Positions 8,461 through 18,452 are shown, counted from the stretch's first letter. The stretch is DNA of 64,000 nucleotides from Flavobacterium sp. UBA5153 (GCA_002413745.1 DHXP01000035.1:1-64000), one strand, 5' to 3'. Notes: generated by a model not told the origin, from the sequence alone. Translations and numbers: made by a program.

Positions 8461-10095
8461 TTATTTCATGTATTCTTTGTCCAAGAACAAGTAACGAACA
8501 TCATTTTCCGCCCTTTTTGCTTTCGAATCCAAATCAATAACCATAATTTCAGGTTTTTCTTCTTCTTTTGCCATAGGCCAAACTGGCAGTTTGTCGCCGT
8601 TTGGATTTCCGGTTTTAATGAAGTTGGCGAAGTAATTCATCATCGTTTCTGATACTTTATAATCGTCTTCTGTCCAAGCGTAATCTTTATTGCTTGCCAA
8701 GTTTCCCATTACGTATTCAATTTCGGATGAGTGAACGGCTCCTTTAGGTGTCTTTGGAATATTTTTATCTTTTTTGATGACGCCACCCGCAAGACCCGCT
8801 TCAGCGTTTTTGTCACGCAAATTAGGTCTGGGATGTGAATAGTAATAGCGATAGACAGGTTGTGAGCTATTTTTTCGATGCAAATCAAACCATTTCCAGG
8901 TACTATAAGCAATAAATCGATCGCCGGCTAAATCGGTCGCGGATTGTTCCGTTACTTCTGGCGTTCCTACGGGATATAATTGCAGCACTTCTGGGGCTTT
9001 GTTGCCATATAATTCCTTTATTTTTTGGGCATAACTTTCATTGTTCAGATCTTTTCCCATAGTTAAAGCCCGATAGGACATTTCCTCCGAATTCCATCCC
9101 AGCAACAAAGGAACCATTGCTTGCTGTTTGGCTTCAAAAATTTCCGGCAAAGATTTTGGCAAAAAATAGCCGTCAATGGTTGTTTTGAAAACACCCATAC
9201 TTGTTCCAATTGATTTTTGATACAGTTCCAATGTTGACATGGCACGCAGCTCTTTCAGTGATTTTGCCCCAATTTTTTGAGCAAATTCAAGACCGGTTTT
9301 TTCGCCTTCGGCCAAAGGAACAAGAGATAAGGTTGGAAAAAATGAACCGCCGCTTTCACCAATGGCTCCCGCAAACAGGTTTTTAGATAATGGAGAAGCC
9401 ATCTGGGCACTCACAGCAATAGAACCTGCCGATTCTCCAGCAATTGTTACCCTTTTTGGATCACCTCCAAATTGCTCAATATTTGCCTGAACCCATTTCA
9501 ATGCAGCATTTTGGTCAAGAAAACTATAATTCCCCGAAGCGTGATTGGGAGATTCCTTGGTTAATTCCGGGTGGGAAAAAAAACCAAAAATACCCAAACG
9601 GTAGTTTACCGTTAAGGTTACAATTCCTTTTTTTGCCATATTCTCGCCATCATAACGATATTCCGAACCATCGCCGGCAGCAAAGCCTCCGCCATAGAAA
9701 TAGACCAAAACCGGTAGTTTTTCATTGGTAGATTTGGCAGGAGTCCAAACGTTGAGGTAGAGGCAATCTTCGCTTATGCCGTCACTTCTGAAACCCATAT
9801 CGCTAAATAATGCGGGTTGTATTGCTCTTGGTCCAAACTTTTTGGTTTGTTTCACACCAGTCCAATTGGCTGCGGGTTGCGGTGCTTTCCAACGTAAATT
9901 TCCAACAGGTGGTTGTGCAAATGGAATTCCTTTGAAGCTCTGAATGTTGGTTTTTACATCGAACTCGCCTTCAATAGTGCCATTTGCAGTGGTTATCTGA
10001 ACAGGAAAAGCATTTGGATTAACGGCTTGTTGCGCTTTTGAAAAAAAAGGAATTGCTACAAAAAGTAGTGCAATAAATGAAGTTTTTAGATTCAT
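8461..10095 (-). CDS. Secreted type B carboxylesterase (carboxylesterase/lipase family)
   Basis: 544 residues. A signal peptide (MNLKTSFIALLFVAIPFFSKA) is followed by a full alpha/beta-hydrolase of the cholinesterase / p-nitrobenzyl esterase type. The oxyanion loop GGGF is near residue 135, the nucleophile elbow GESAG puts Ser at about 222, an acidic triad member lies probably in GWNSEEMSY, and His in GAVHSSEIEY. SEDCLYLNVWTP is the second family signature. The substrate is unknown; related enzymes hydrolyse short-chain or aromatic esters. Periplasmic or extracellular location is inferred. It stands alone, with its own terminator. Confidence 0.93.
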   Translation of the reverse strand: MNLKTSFIALLFVAIPFFSKAQQAVNPNAFPVQITTANGTIEGEFDVKTNIQSFKGIPFAQPPVGNLRWKAPQPAANWTGVKQTKKFGPRAIQPALFSDMGFRSDGISEDCLYLNVWTPAKSTNEKLPVLVYFYGGGFAAGDGSEYRYDGENMAKKGIVTLTVNYRLGIFGFFSHPELTKESPNHASGNYSFLDQNAALKWVQANIEQFGGDPKRVTIAGESAGSIAVSAQMASPLSKNLFAGAIGESGGSFFPTLSLVPLAEGEKTGLEFAQKIGAKSLKELRAMSTLELYQKSIGTSMGVFKTTIDGYFLPKSLPEIFEAKQQAMVPLLLGWNSEEMSYRALTMGKDLNNESYAQKIKELYGNKAPEVLQLYPVGTPEVTEQSATDLAGDRFIAYSTWKWFDLHRKNSSQPVYRYYYSHPRPNLRDKNAEAGLAGGVIKKDKNIPKTPKGAVHSSEIEYVMGNLASNKDYAWTEDDYKVSETMMNYFANFIKTGNPNGDKLPVWPMAKEEEKPEIMVIDLDSKAKRAENDVRYLFLDKEYMK

Positions 10096-10153
10096 AACTA
10101 ATAGATTTAATGTATGTTTTATTCTTTGGCGATAAACTTAAAAAGTATTCTTA

Positions 10154-11512
10154 TCAAAACAACTCGCTCGCTACATCCTCAATTTTTGCGACCAATCGGA
10201 TTTTTATTATTGTGTTTTTCAAGGCAATTTTATTGTATTTCGAAACAAAAATAGTCGAAAATCCCAATTTTTCAGCTTCCTGGATACGTTGGTCCACACG
10301 ATTTACGGGACGAATTTCGCCCGAAAGTCCCACTTCACCGGCAAAACAAAAATCCTTGTTCACGGGAATGTCCTCATTCGATGATAAAATGGCCGCTACA
10401 ACTGCCAAATCAATCGCGGGATCATCCACCGAAATTCCTCCGGTTACGTTCAGGAAAACGTCTTTGGCGCCAAGCCTAAAACCGGCTCTTTTTTCTAAAA
10501 CTGCCAAAATCATATTCAGTCTCTTGGCATTGTAACCCGTTGTGCTGCGTTGTGGCGTTCCGTAAACTGCGGTGCTTACGAGCGACTGAATTTCGATCAT
10601 TAGCGGACGCATTCCTTCGAGAGTCGAAGCAATTGCGGTTCCGGACAATTCCTCGTCTTTGTGCGAAATCAATATCTCCGAAGGGTTTGAAACTTCACGC
10701 AAACCGTTGCCCAGCATTTCATAAATCCCGATTTCGGCAGTGGAGCCAAAACGGTTTTTTAGCGAACGCAAAATACGGTATACGTGATTTCTATCGCCTT
10801 CAAATTGCAAAACCGTGTCGACCATGTGTTCCAATATTTTGGGTCCGGCAATGTTTCCATCTTTGGTAATATGACCAATGAGAATCACTGGAATATTGGT
10901 TTCTTTGGCGAATTTTATGAGTTCGGCAGTGGTTTCTCGAATTTGCGAAATACTTCCCGGCGTTGATTCGATATAATCGGTATGAAGCGTTTGAATCGAA
11001 TCGATGATGACAATTTCGGGTTCGATGGCTTCAATTTGTTTGAAGATGTTTTGGGTTTTGGTTTCGGTAAGGATATAACAATTATCGCTGTTTGGCGTGA
11101 TTCTTTCGGCACGCATTTTTATTTGTTTTTGGCTTTCTTCGCCCGAAACATATAAGGTTTTGTAGGGCAGTTTCAAAGAAATTTGGAGTAAAAGCGTACT
11201 TTTTCCAATGCCGGGTTCACCGCCCAAAAGGATTAAAGAGCCGGGAACAATTCCGCCACCCAGAACGCGATTGAGTTCTCCGTCACGAGTATCCATTCGG
11301 ATTTCTTGGCTGGAATCAATTTCGTTGATGCGTAATGGTTTTGGGGCTTTCTGGCTGGAGGTTGATTCGCTTTTCCAAGCCAGTTTTTCTTGCTTTTGGA
11401 TGATTTCTTCGGCTATGGTATTCCATTCTTTGCAGGAATTGCACTGTCCTTGCCATTTTGAATATTGGGCGCCACAATTCTGGCAAAAAAAGGTGGTTTT
11501 TATTTTTGACAT
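10154..11512 (-). CDS. radA: DNA repair protein RadA (Sms)
   Basis: 452-residue RecA-like ATPase that drives branch migration in recombinational repair. An N-terminal C4 zinc finger (CQNCG...CNSC, residues 9-29) is followed by Walker A GGEPGIGKST near residue 97, the RadA-specific KNRFGS motif, and a Lon protease-like C-terminal domain (VFLNVTGGISVDDPAIDLA, with GEVGLSGEIRPV). The ATG overlaps the stop codon of the upstream esterase-like gene by one base (TAATG), indicating translational coupling in a two-gene unit. Length is normal for the family. Confidence 0.97.
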   Translation of the reverse strand: MSKIKTTFFCQNCGAQYSKWQGQCNSCKEWNTIAEEIIQKQEKLAWKSESTSSQKAPKPLRINEIDSSQEIRMDTRDGELNRVLGGGIVPGSLILLGGEPGIGKSTLLLQISLKLPYKTLYVSGEESQKQIKMRAERITPNSDNCYILTETKTQNIFKQIEAIEPEIVIIDSIQTLHTDYIESTPGSISQIRETTAELIKFAKETNIPVILIGHITKDGNIAGPKILEHMVDTVLQFEGDRNHVYRILRSLKNRFGSTAEIGIYEMLGNGLREVSNPSEILISHKDEELSGTAIASTLEGMRPLMIEIQSLVSTAVYGTPQRSTTGYNAKRLNMILAVLEKRAGFRLGAKDVFLNVTGGISVDDPAIDLAVVAAILSSNEDIPVNKDFCFAGEVGLSGEIRPVNRVDQRIQEAEKLGFSTIFVSKYNKIALKNTIIKIRLVAKIEDVASELF

Positions 11513-12660
11513 TATTTTTTGGGCATTAAACTTTTCATATCATCGAATTTCTCAAACATCATATCTTTGGTCAAATCGCCAATTTCTTCTAACTGGGCGG
11601 CGCTTTGATATGATTTTGCCGCTTTTTTTGGATCGCCCATTTTCTCGTACATTAAGCCGAGTTCATAATCGGCGAGCATTGATTTTGGATAATTTTTTCT
11701 GGCAATTTCAGATAACTTATCCAATTCTTGGTAGGCTTTATTTTTTAGAATTGCGGCTTCGATTGCTTTAAAATCGGATACTCGAATAGTTACTTTCAGT
11801 CCTAAAGTTTTTGCAATACCATCGTATTTATCCGTCAAATATTTTACATATCCATTAGGGAGCACAGCAATTTTATTGGAATATTCAGACATGGAAATGG
11901 GCTTATAGGAGCCGAAAAATTGGTATAAAGCACTTGGAATGGAATATAAAACCAAGGAATAATGCGATGCATCTTTGAAATGGTCGTATTTGTAACTAAG
12001 CAGTGGATTGACAACTAGTTTTATATTTTCGTCCAGTTTTTGGATGGGATCAAGCAGCTCTTTTACATCGCCATCTCCGCTGGATTGATAGTAAAAAATA
12101 GGTTGTTTTAGTTTTGAAATTTTTTCCGGAATGCGATTTTCCATTTCAGGAGCGAGTTCTGGACTTAAAGAAATATAAGCATTGAATATGGGAGAATCTT
12201 TGTATAAGAAAAAATTTAAAAACCCAGCTGTTGTATCGTGTCCTGCAATAATTCGGAAGGGTGCGACACGGTATTTTTTTTCGATGTAGGGAAGTAATTC
12301 CCCGCCGATGAATTCGAAGAATTTTGCTCCCTTTCCGGAAGGAATGCCATCAGTTTCGTCATAAGTACTGTCGTCAACTCGTTCGTCTTTTTTGTTTTGG
12401 CTTATGCCAATGACAATAGTTTCGGGTAAATCGTCCCAATAAGCGCCATAGCTCAAAGCGCCATAAAAAGGATCAAATAAGTAATCGCCATCAAGCAAAA
12501 GGAGTATAGGATATTTTTTAGTTGGATTTTTTTCATAAGAAGGAGGCAAACCAATCGTGATTTCCCGATTTCCGCCTAATATGGTGGAATTGAATAATTC
12601 TGTGGTTTTTTGTGAAAAGCCGGAAACAGAAAAGAGCAACAATAGTAATACCTGTTTCAT
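11512..12660 (-). CDS. Esterase-D/Fes-like alpha/beta-hydrolase with TPR tail; nucleophile replaced by Asp
   Basis: 382 residues with an N-terminal signal peptide (MKQVLLLLLFSVSGFS). The region to about 260 follows the Fes/esterase D pattern: YPILLLLDGD, a long acidic insert, and the strand leading to the nucleophile elbow. At the elbow, where the family has GHSxGG, the sequence reads AGHDTTAG (residues 139-146), so the expected Ser is Asp142. The tail from about 300 contains helical TPR-like repeats (ADYELGLMYEKMGDPKKAAKSY). It is probably periplasmic, and either catalytically dead or chemically altered. It overlaps radA by one base. The family call is good but the activity is uncertain. Confidence 0.75.
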   Translation of the reverse strand: MKQVLLLLLFSVSGFSQKTTELFNSTILGGNREITIGLPPSYEKNPTKKYPILLLLDGDYLFDPFYGALSYGAYWDDLPETIVIGISQNKKDERVDDSTYDETDGIPSGKGAKFFEFIGGELLPYIEKKYRVAPFRIIAGHDTTAGFLNFFLYKDSPIFNAYISLSPELAPEMENRIPEKISKLKQPIFYYQSSGDGDVKELLDPIQKLDENIKLVVNPLLSYKYDHFKDASHYSLVLYSIPSALYQFFGSYKPISMSEYSNKIAVLPNGYVKYLTDKYDGIAKTLGLKVTIRVSDFKAIEAAILKNKAYQELDKLSEIARKNYPKSMLADYELGLMYEKMGDPKKAAKSYQSAAQLEEIGDLTKDMMFEKFDDMKSLMPKK

Positions 12661-12815
12661 AATTTTGGATATTTTAGAAATTAAAATTTATTCTAAAGAA
12701 GCAGCAATATAATACTTTATTTGCTTTTATTTAAAACAGGGATAGTAAAAAAATAACAGTCCTAAAATCAAAACAAGGAACGTTTGTGGCGATTGGAGAT
12801 TTTGTTTTTAAAAAA

Positions 12816-13166
12816 TTAGGTCAAGGAATTGTCCTTTTCGTTGGGAAAAATAATCCATGGTTTGAAGGTTTTGGCTTCTTCAAAGTCTAACGTGGCATAA
12901 GAAATAATAATAATAATATCGTCTTTTTGCACTTTTCTGGCGGCTGGGCCATTGAGTGTTATCGTGCCTGAATTTTTTTCGCCTTTGATGGCATAAGTTT
13001 CGAATCGTTCCCCATTATTGATATTTACAACCGATACTTTTTCGCCTTCAATGATGTTTGAAGCCTCGAGTAATATTTCGTCAATGGTAATGCTCCCGAT
13101 ATAATTTAAATCGGCTCCAGTAACTTTTACACGGTGAATTTTTGATTTTACGACTTGTATTTGCAT
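12816..13166 (-). CDS. panD: Aspartate 1-decarboxylase (pyruvoyl enzyme)
   Basis: 116 residues. Makes beta-alanine from aspartate for pantothenate and CoA synthesis. The self-cleavage site is visible as YIGSITID: Gly24-Ser25, where Ser25 becomes the pyruvoyl group. [20 protein letters not shown] and [13 protein letters not shown] are family blocks, and the length is typical. It lies 14 bp downstream of panC on the same strand, so the two form a pathway operon. A 155-bp AT-rich gap without visible features separates it from the next gene. Confidence 0.97.
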   Translation of the reverse strand: MQIQVVKSKIHRVKVTGADLNYIGSITIDEILLEASNIIEGEKVSVVNINNGERFETYAIKGEKNSGTITLNGPAARKVQKDDIIIIISYATLDFEEAKTFKPWIIFPNEKDNSLT

Positions 13167-13180
13167 ACTGCAAAAGTAAA

Positions 13181-14029
13181 TTAATTTAATGAAATGGTAT
13201 CAATCAATCGAATATTATTGACAAAAACAGCAATAAAAGCGCGGTATTTTTTGTTTTTATTTTTCCTCAAACAAGGCAATAGCGTCGCTTCATCCGCAAT
13301 TTGAAAATATTCTAATGTAAAAGCGGGATTTTTTTTAAATGATTTTTGCACCCATTCTGTTACAGAAGCGGCACTGTTTGTTTCGAATCTTGCTTTTGCA
13401 CCCACCAATGTTTTATAAATCAGGGAAGCCTCTTGTTTTTCACTGGCTGACAAGAGCTCGTTTCTGGAACTCATCGCCAGATTATTGGGTTCTCTGTGAA
13501 TTGGGCAGCCTATTATGTTGACATTCAAATTGTTTTTTGCTGCCATTTTTTTTACGATTTGTAATTGTTGAAAATCTTTCTCGCCAAAATAGGCATTGGT
13601 AGGTTCCACAATTTCGAAAAGACGTTTTACAATGGTTCCAACCCCATTAAAATGACCAGGTCTGAATTGTCCTTCCATTTGATTTTCCAATCCGCCAAAA
13701 TCAAAAAATTGCGAAAGGGGTTTTCCGTCATAAATATCGTCGACAGTTGGGGCGTATATTATAATTTTTGGGTTTAAATCTGCAATTTTTTTTATATCAT
13801 CGTCCAGTGTTCTGGGATACTTTGCTAAATCTTCGGGATTGTTAAATTGGGTAGGATTTACAAAAATACTTACAACGGTAATTTCGTTTTCTGACAATGA
13901 TTGCCGCATCAATGTCAAATGTCCTTGGTGCAAAGCACCCATAGTTGGAACAAACCCAATGGTGGAATGTGTGGTTTTAATAGATTTTAAATGGTCTGTC
14001 AAAGCTACTTTTCCATAGAAAATATGCAT
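13181..14029 (-). CDS. panC: Pantothenate synthetase (pantoate-beta-alanine ligase)
   Basis: 282 residues. ATP-dependent condensation of pantoate with beta-alanine, which its operon partner PanD supplies. Signature motifs: [12 protein letters not shown] (HIGH-like adenylation motif), FVNPTQF, the KDFQQL block, and MSSRNELL (KMSKS equivalent). It starts 108 bp from the divergent GT5-like gene. A TAAGTTTG box on the minus strand at 14053-14060 lies 23 nt before the ATG and is a good -7 candidate. Confidence 0.97.
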   Translation of the reverse strand: MHIFYGKVALTDHLKSIKTTHSTIGFVPTMGALHQGHLTLMRQSLSENEITVVSIFVNPTQFNNPEDLAKYPRTLDDDIKKIADLNPKIIIYAPTVDDIYDGKPLSQFFDFGGLENQMEGQFRPGHFNGVGTIVKRLFEIVEPTNAYFGEKDFQQLQIVKKMAAKNNLNVNIIGCPIHREPNNLAMSSRNELLSASEKQEASLIYKTLVGAKARFETNSAASVTEWVQKSFKKNPAFTLEYFQIADEATLLPCLRKNKNKKYRAFIAVFVNNIRLIDTISLN

Positions 14030-14052
14030 GGCTATTATGTTGAAATTAAATG

Positions 14053-14060
14053 CAAACTTA
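14053..14060 (-). promoter_or_regulatory. Putative -7 box for panC-panD
   Basis: On the minus strand this reads TAAGTTTG, matching TAnnTTTG, 23 nt upstream of the panC ATG. No clear -33 TTG. Confidence 0.5.
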
Positions 14061-14091
14061 ATATTTTAGTCCATAACTGCATAAATTTTTG

Positions 14092-14099
14092 TAATTTTG
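14092..14099 (+). promoter_or_regulatory. Putative -7 box for the GT5-like gene / glmS unit
   Basis: TAATTTTG matches TAnnTTTG, 38 nt before the ATG at 14138. Together with 14053-14060 it makes a divergent promoter region of only 108 bp. Confidence 0.5.
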
Positions 14100-14137
14100 C
14101 GTGATTTTTATTGCCAACAAATTAAGTTAATTACGAT

Positions 14138-14944
14138 ATGGAAGATAAGAGAATATTATATGTATCATCTGAAGTGGTACCTTATCTAGCTGAAAATGAG
14201 GTTTCTTCAATGTCTTATGAAGCGCCGAAAATGATTAATAATCAAGGAGGACAAATAAGAATTTTCATGCCGAGATATGGAAATATAAATGAAAGAAGGC
14301 ATCAATTGCATGAAGTAATTCGACTTTCGGGGATGAATTTGGTGGTAAATGACCTGGATATGCCCTTGATAATAAAAGTAGCTTCGATACCAAAGGAAAG
14401 AATACAGGTATATTTTATTGATAACGATGAATATTTTAAAAGGAAAGCCACGTTTACTGATGAGGAAGGCGTCATGTTTCCTGATAATGATGAGCGAGCA
14501 ATTTTCTTTGCAAAAGGGGTTGTTGAAACAGTGAAAAAACTCAATTGGGTTCCGGATATTATTCATGTTCATGGTTGGATGGCTGCCATGTTGCCCATTT
14601 ATATGAAACATTTTTACAAAAATGAAGCCTTGTTTTCGGAAACAAAAATTGTCACCTCGGTTTACGGCCAGTCTTTCGAAGGCACTTTGAATATAGAAAT
14701 GGTCAATAAGGTACTATTTGACGGCATTCCAAGCGATGCTATTGCAGACCTTAAAAGCCCTGATTATGAAAGCATTATGAAAGCAACCATCAAGCATTCT
14801 GATGCCATTATCATTGCTTCTGAAAATGTGTCTCCAAGTTTAACAAAATTTATAGAATCTTCAGGAAAACCTTTTTTACCTTTCACGCCGAAAGATAAAT
14901 TCGCTGAAGCGTATACTAATTTCTATAAAAACAGTGTTCTATAA
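14138..14944 (+). CDS. Glycogen/starch synthase-like protein, N-terminal (GT5) domain only
   Basis: 268 residues, about half the length of a normal GlgA. It resembles the N-terminal Rossmann domain of glycogen synthases: ILYVSSEVVPYL at the start (where GlgA has the KxGGL ADP-glucose-binding loop, which is not preserved here), RIFMPRYGNI, and DIIHVHGWMAAM. The C-terminal GT-B domain that normally binds the nucleotide sugar is missing. The reading frame is intact and starts the unit with DUF4270 and glmS (22 and 11 bp gaps), so it is probably an independent protein and not debris. Catalytic glycogen synthesis is unlikely; a sugar-binding or regulatory role is inference. Confidence 0.75.
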   Translation: MEDKRILYVSSEVVPYLAENEVSSMSYEAPKMINNQGGQIRIFMPRYGNINERRHQLHEVIRLSGMNLVVNDLDMPLIIKVASIPKERIQVYFIDNDEYFKRKATFTDEEGVMFPDNDERAIFFAKGVVETVKKLNWVPDIIHVHGWMAAMLPIYMKHFYKNEALFSETKIVTSVYGQSFEGTLNIEMVNKVLFDGIPSDAIADLKSPDYESIMKATIKHSDAIIIASENVSPSLTKFIESSGKPFLPFTPKDKFAEAYTNFYKNSVL

Positions 14945-14965
14945 ATTAAACTTTTTTCATTAAAC

Positions 14966-16567
14966 ATGTACAATAATTCTTTTTTTAAGCAAATTCTATT
15001 ACTTGCAAGTGTCGTTCTTTTCGTTTCATGCGATAAAGATTATAATGAAATTGGCGCTGATTTAATTGGTAAAAATCATTTTGAGTTCAACAAGTATATT
15101 TCAAATGTTGTAGCTTATAATCAAAAAATTACTCCCATACAATCAAATAATCTTCCGGTAAATGCATTGGGGATTTACGATAATCTTGCTTTTGGTAAAA
15201 CGACAGCAAATTTCGCAACACAATTGGCATTGGCAACCACGAATCCAACTATAGGAGGTAATCCTGTGATAGATAATGTAATTTTGTCTGTTCCATATTT
15301 TATCGACCCTTTAAAAACTGTTACCAATACTGACGGGAGCCATGTATATGTGTTGGACTCTATTTATGGAGCCAGCAATGCCAAAATTAAACTAAGTGTT
15401 TTTGAATCAGGTTATTTCATGAGGGATTCAGATCCAATTGGTGGATTCCAATCCCCGCAAAAATATTTCACAGACCAAAACACTGATTTTGACAATCTCA
15501 AAATAGGGAATCGTTTGAATGACTCCACAAGCGTTGCCCAAAATGATGCGTTTTTCTTTGATCCTGCCGAACATGTGGTCTCCACTACAGATGCCACAAC
15601 AAAAGTAGTTACAACAACACGAATAGCTCCGGCAATGCAATTGAACTTGAACAAAAGTTTTTTTAAATCAAAAATAATTGACGCTGCCGCATCGGGTAAT
15701 TTGGCTACAAACGATATCTTTAAAAATTATTTTAGAGGACTGTATTTCAAAGTGGAACATTCTGGGAATGATCCAGAAAGTTTGGCCATGATAAATTTTG
15801 CCAAAGGAACTGTTACAATTAACTATAAAGAAGACCTTGTTACAAATGGAGTAACATCAAGAGTTGCCAAATCAATAGTTCTTAACATGACCGGAAACAC
15901 GGTAAGTTTGCTGGAACAAAGCAATACAAATCAGGCTTACTCTGATGCGATAAGCTCTTCGAATTCAACATTAGGCGATGAAAAACTGTATCTAAAAGGA
16001 GGAGAAGGTTCGATGGCTGTACTAAACCTTTTTGGGCCAGATCTTGATAACAATGGCGTTGCGGACGAGTTAGAAACTATTAGAAACAATAAGTGGTTAA
16101 TAAATGAAGCCAATCTGGTTTTTAATATTGATGCAAGTGCAATGGCAAACAGCTACGAGCCCAACAGAATATATTTGTATGATTTGACCAATAATCGTCC
16201 CATTATGGATTTTTATACTGACGCGACGACAAGCACCAATCCTAAAAAGTCAAAAACAATATTTGACGGAAACATAAATATAGATGCAACATCAAAAAGA
16301 GGCTTGACCTATAAAATCAGGATTACGGATCAGATTAGAGGACTTATAAAAAATGCCGATTCAACTAATGTTAAGTTGGGGATTGTTGTTACGGAAGATA
16401 TAAGCACTGCGGCTTCCTATAAATTAAAAACGGCAAATGCTTTTCTGTCCCAAGCACCAAAGGCAAGCGTTATGAGTCCATTAGGGACGATACTTTATGG
16501 AAGTAAATCTACAGTTCCGGATGATAAAAGATTGAAACTGGAAATTTATTATACAAAACCTAATTAA
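14966..16567 (+). CDS. DUF4270-family surface lipoprotein
   Basis: 533 residues. The lipoprotein signal ends LFVSC with Cys22 as the lipid anchor. The remainder fits DUF4270, a Bacteroidota-specific family, with GADLIGKNHF, ALGIYDNLAFGKTTANFATQL and a C-terminal SPLGTILYGSK. The function is not established. It lies between a GT5-like gene and glmS with short gaps, so it is likely co-transcribed with them. Outer-membrane anchoring is inferred from the signal. Confidence 0.85.
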   Translation: MYNNSFFKQILLLASVVLFVSCDKDYNEIGADLIGKNHFEFNKYISNVVAYNQKITPIQSNNLPVNALGIYDNLAFGKTTANFATQLALATTNPTIGGNPVIDNVILSVPYFIDPLKTVTNTDGSHVYVLDSIYGASNAKIKLSVFESGYFMRDSDPIGGFQSPQKYFTDQNTDFDNLKIGNRLNDSTSVAQNDAFFFDPAEHVVSTTDATTKVVTTTRIAPAMQLNLNKSFFKSKIIDAAASGNLATNDIFKNYFRGLYFKVEHSGNDPESLAMINFAKGTVTINYKEDLVTNGVTSRVAKSIVLNMTGNTVSLLEQSNTNQAYSDAISSSNSTLGDEKLYLKGGEGSMAVLNLFGPDLDNNGVADELETIRNNKWLINEANLVFNIDASAMANSYEPNRIYLYDLTNNRPIMDFYTDATTSTNPKKSKTIFDGNINIDATSKRGLTYKIRITDQIRGLIKNADSTNVKLGIVVTEDISTAASYKLKTANAFLSQAPKASVMSPLGTILYGSKSTVPDDKRLKLEIYYTKPN

Positions 16568-16578
16568 AAACAAAAATT

Positions 16579-18426
16579 ATGTGTGGGATTGTTGGATATA
16601 TCGGTTACAGAGAAGCCTATCCTATTGTTATCAAGGGATTAAAAAGGCTTGAATACAGAGGATATGATAGTGCCGGCGTTATGTTATACGACGGAAATGC
16701 CATAAAACTTTCTAAAACAAAAGGAAAAGTTTCAGACCTTGAAGCAAAGGCTTCAAAAGAAATTACCACCAATGGTACTATTGGAATAGGGCATACACGA
16801 TGGGCGACTCACGGTGTCCCAAATGACGTGAACTCTCACCCACATCTTTCCAATTCAGGTGATTTGGCAATAATTCATAATGGAATTATTGAAAATTATG
16901 CCCCACTAAAAGAAGAATTAATAAAAAGAGGGTATGTTTTCCACTCCGATACCGATACCGAAGTACTTGTAAACCTTATTGAAGAAATCCAAAAAAAGGA
17001 AAAACTAAAATTAGGAAAAGCTGTTCAATTAGCACTAAACCAAGTGGTTGGAGCCTATGCAATAGCTGTTTTTGATAAAAAAAATCCAGACGAAATTGTT
17101 GTTGCCCGGTTGGGGAGTCCATTGGCAATAGGAATTGGGGAAGGAGAATATTTTATAGCATCAGATGCTTCACCATTTATTGAATATACCTCGAATGCAG
17201 TATATTTAGAAGACGGCGAGATGGCAAACATTAGATTGCACAAACCATTGAAAGTGAGAAAAATTAAAGATGATTCTTTAGTTGATCCTTATATTCAAGA
17301 GCTTCAAATGAATCTGGAGCAAATTGAAAAAGGAGGTTATGATCACTTTATGTTGAAAGAAATATACGAGCAGCCCAGTGTTATAAAAGACACTTATAGA
17401 GGGAGATTGAATGCTAATAAAGGCATAATACAAATGGCGGGTGTCGAAGATAATTTAGAAAAATTCTTGAATGCCGAAAGAATTATTATTGTTGCTTGTG
17501 GTACCTCATGGCATGCAGGATTGGTAGCGGAATATGTATTTGAAGAATTTGCCCGAATTCCCGTGGAGGTAGAATATGCTTCAGAATTTAGATATAGAAA
17601 TCCCATAATAAATAACCGAGATGTGGTAATTGCAATATCGCAATCTGGCGAAACTGCAGATACTATGGCTGCCATAAAACTGGCAAAAGAAAAAGGGGCA
17701 TTTGTTTTTGGGGTTTGTAATGTTGTAGGCTCATCTATTTCAAGAGAGACTCATGCGGGTGCTTATACTCATGCGGGACCAGAAATAGGAGTCGCTTCCA
17801 CAAAAGCATTCACCACTCAAATTACGGTGCTGACCATGATCGCATTGCGATTAGCAAAAGCTAAAGGAACATTGTCAAATTCAGATTTCCACATGTATTT
17901 ACAGGAATTGGAAATTATTCCTGAAAAGGTAAAAGAGGCCTTGGAAACTAATGATAGAGCAAAAGAAATTGCTTCTGTTTTCAAAGACTCACACAATTGC
18001 CTGTATTTAGGCAGAGGTTATAACTTTCCGGTAGCTCTTGAAGGTGCTTTAAAACTTAAAGAAATTTCTTATATTCATGCCGAGGGGTATCCTGCTGCAG
18101 AAATGAAACACGGTCCAATAGCATTAATAGATGAACATATGCCCGTAATTATTATTGCTCCAAAGCAAGGACATTATGATAAGATTGTAAGTAATATCCA
18201 GGAGATTAAATCAAGAAGCGGAATAATTATAGCCGTGGTAACAAAGGGGGATACCCAAGTACGTGAATTGGCAGATTATATCATCGAAATACCAGAAACT
18301 TCCGATGCTTTATCTCCATTAATAACTACCATTCCTTTACAGCTTTTATCCTATCATATTGCGGTTATGAGAGGGTGCAATGTAGATCAACCCCGTAATT
18401 TAGCAAAATCAGTTACGGTGGAATAA
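16579..18426 (+). CDS. glmS: Glutamine-fructose-6-phosphate aminotransferase (isomerizing)
   Basis: 615 residues, cytoplasmic. Makes glucosamine-6-phosphate, the first step of the UDP-GlcNAc supply for peptidoglycan and LPS. The N-terminal glutaminase domain begins MCGIVGYIGY with nucleophile Cys2 after Met removal. GHTRWATHG and HNGIIENY follow. Two SIS isomerase domains start near residues 290 and 460, with CGTSWHAG, SQSGETADT and a canonical C-terminus LAKSVTVE. It is the last gene of the unit, ending 26 bp before a terminator. No glmS ribozyme-like sequence is visible in the 11-bp gap upstream. Confidence 0.98.
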   Translation: MCGIVGYIGYREAYPIVIKGLKRLEYRGYDSAGVMLYDGNAIKLSKTKGKVSDLEAKASKEITTNGTIGIGHTRWATHGVPNDVNSHPHLSNSGDLAIIHNGIIENYAPLKEELIKRGYVFHSDTDTEVLVNLIEEIQKKEKLKLGKAVQLALNQVVGAYAIAVFDKKNPDEIVVARLGSPLAIGIGEGEYFIASDASPFIEYTSNAVYLEDGEMANIRLHKPLKVRKIKDDSLVDPYIQELQMNLEQIEKGGYDHFMLKEIYEQPSVIKDTYRGRLNANKGIIQMAGVEDNLEKFLNAERIIIVACGTSWHAGLVAEYVFEEFARIPVEVEYASEFRYRNPIINNRDVVIAISQSGETADTMAAIKLAKEKGAFVFGVCNVVGSSISRETHAGAYTHAGPEIGVASTKAFTTQITVLTMIALRLAKAKGTLSNSDFHMYLQELEIIPEKVKEALETNDRAKEIASVFKDSHNCLYLGRGYNFPVALEGALKLKEISYIHAEGYPAAEMKHGPIALIDEHMPVIIIAPKQGHYDKIVSNIQEIKSRSGIIIAVVTKGDTQVRELADYIIEIPETSDALSPLITTIPLQLLSYHIAVMRGCNVDQPRNLAKSVTVE

Positions 18427-18452
18427 GTAAATACTTATATATATTTTTATCT

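Noticed and set aside
14138-14944. Frameshifted glgA
   Set aside because: No continuation of a GT-B C-terminal domain is seen in any frame after 14944; a DUF4270 gene begins 22 bp later.
16568-16578. glmS ribozyme before glmS
   Set aside because: The gap to DUF4270 is only 11 bp.
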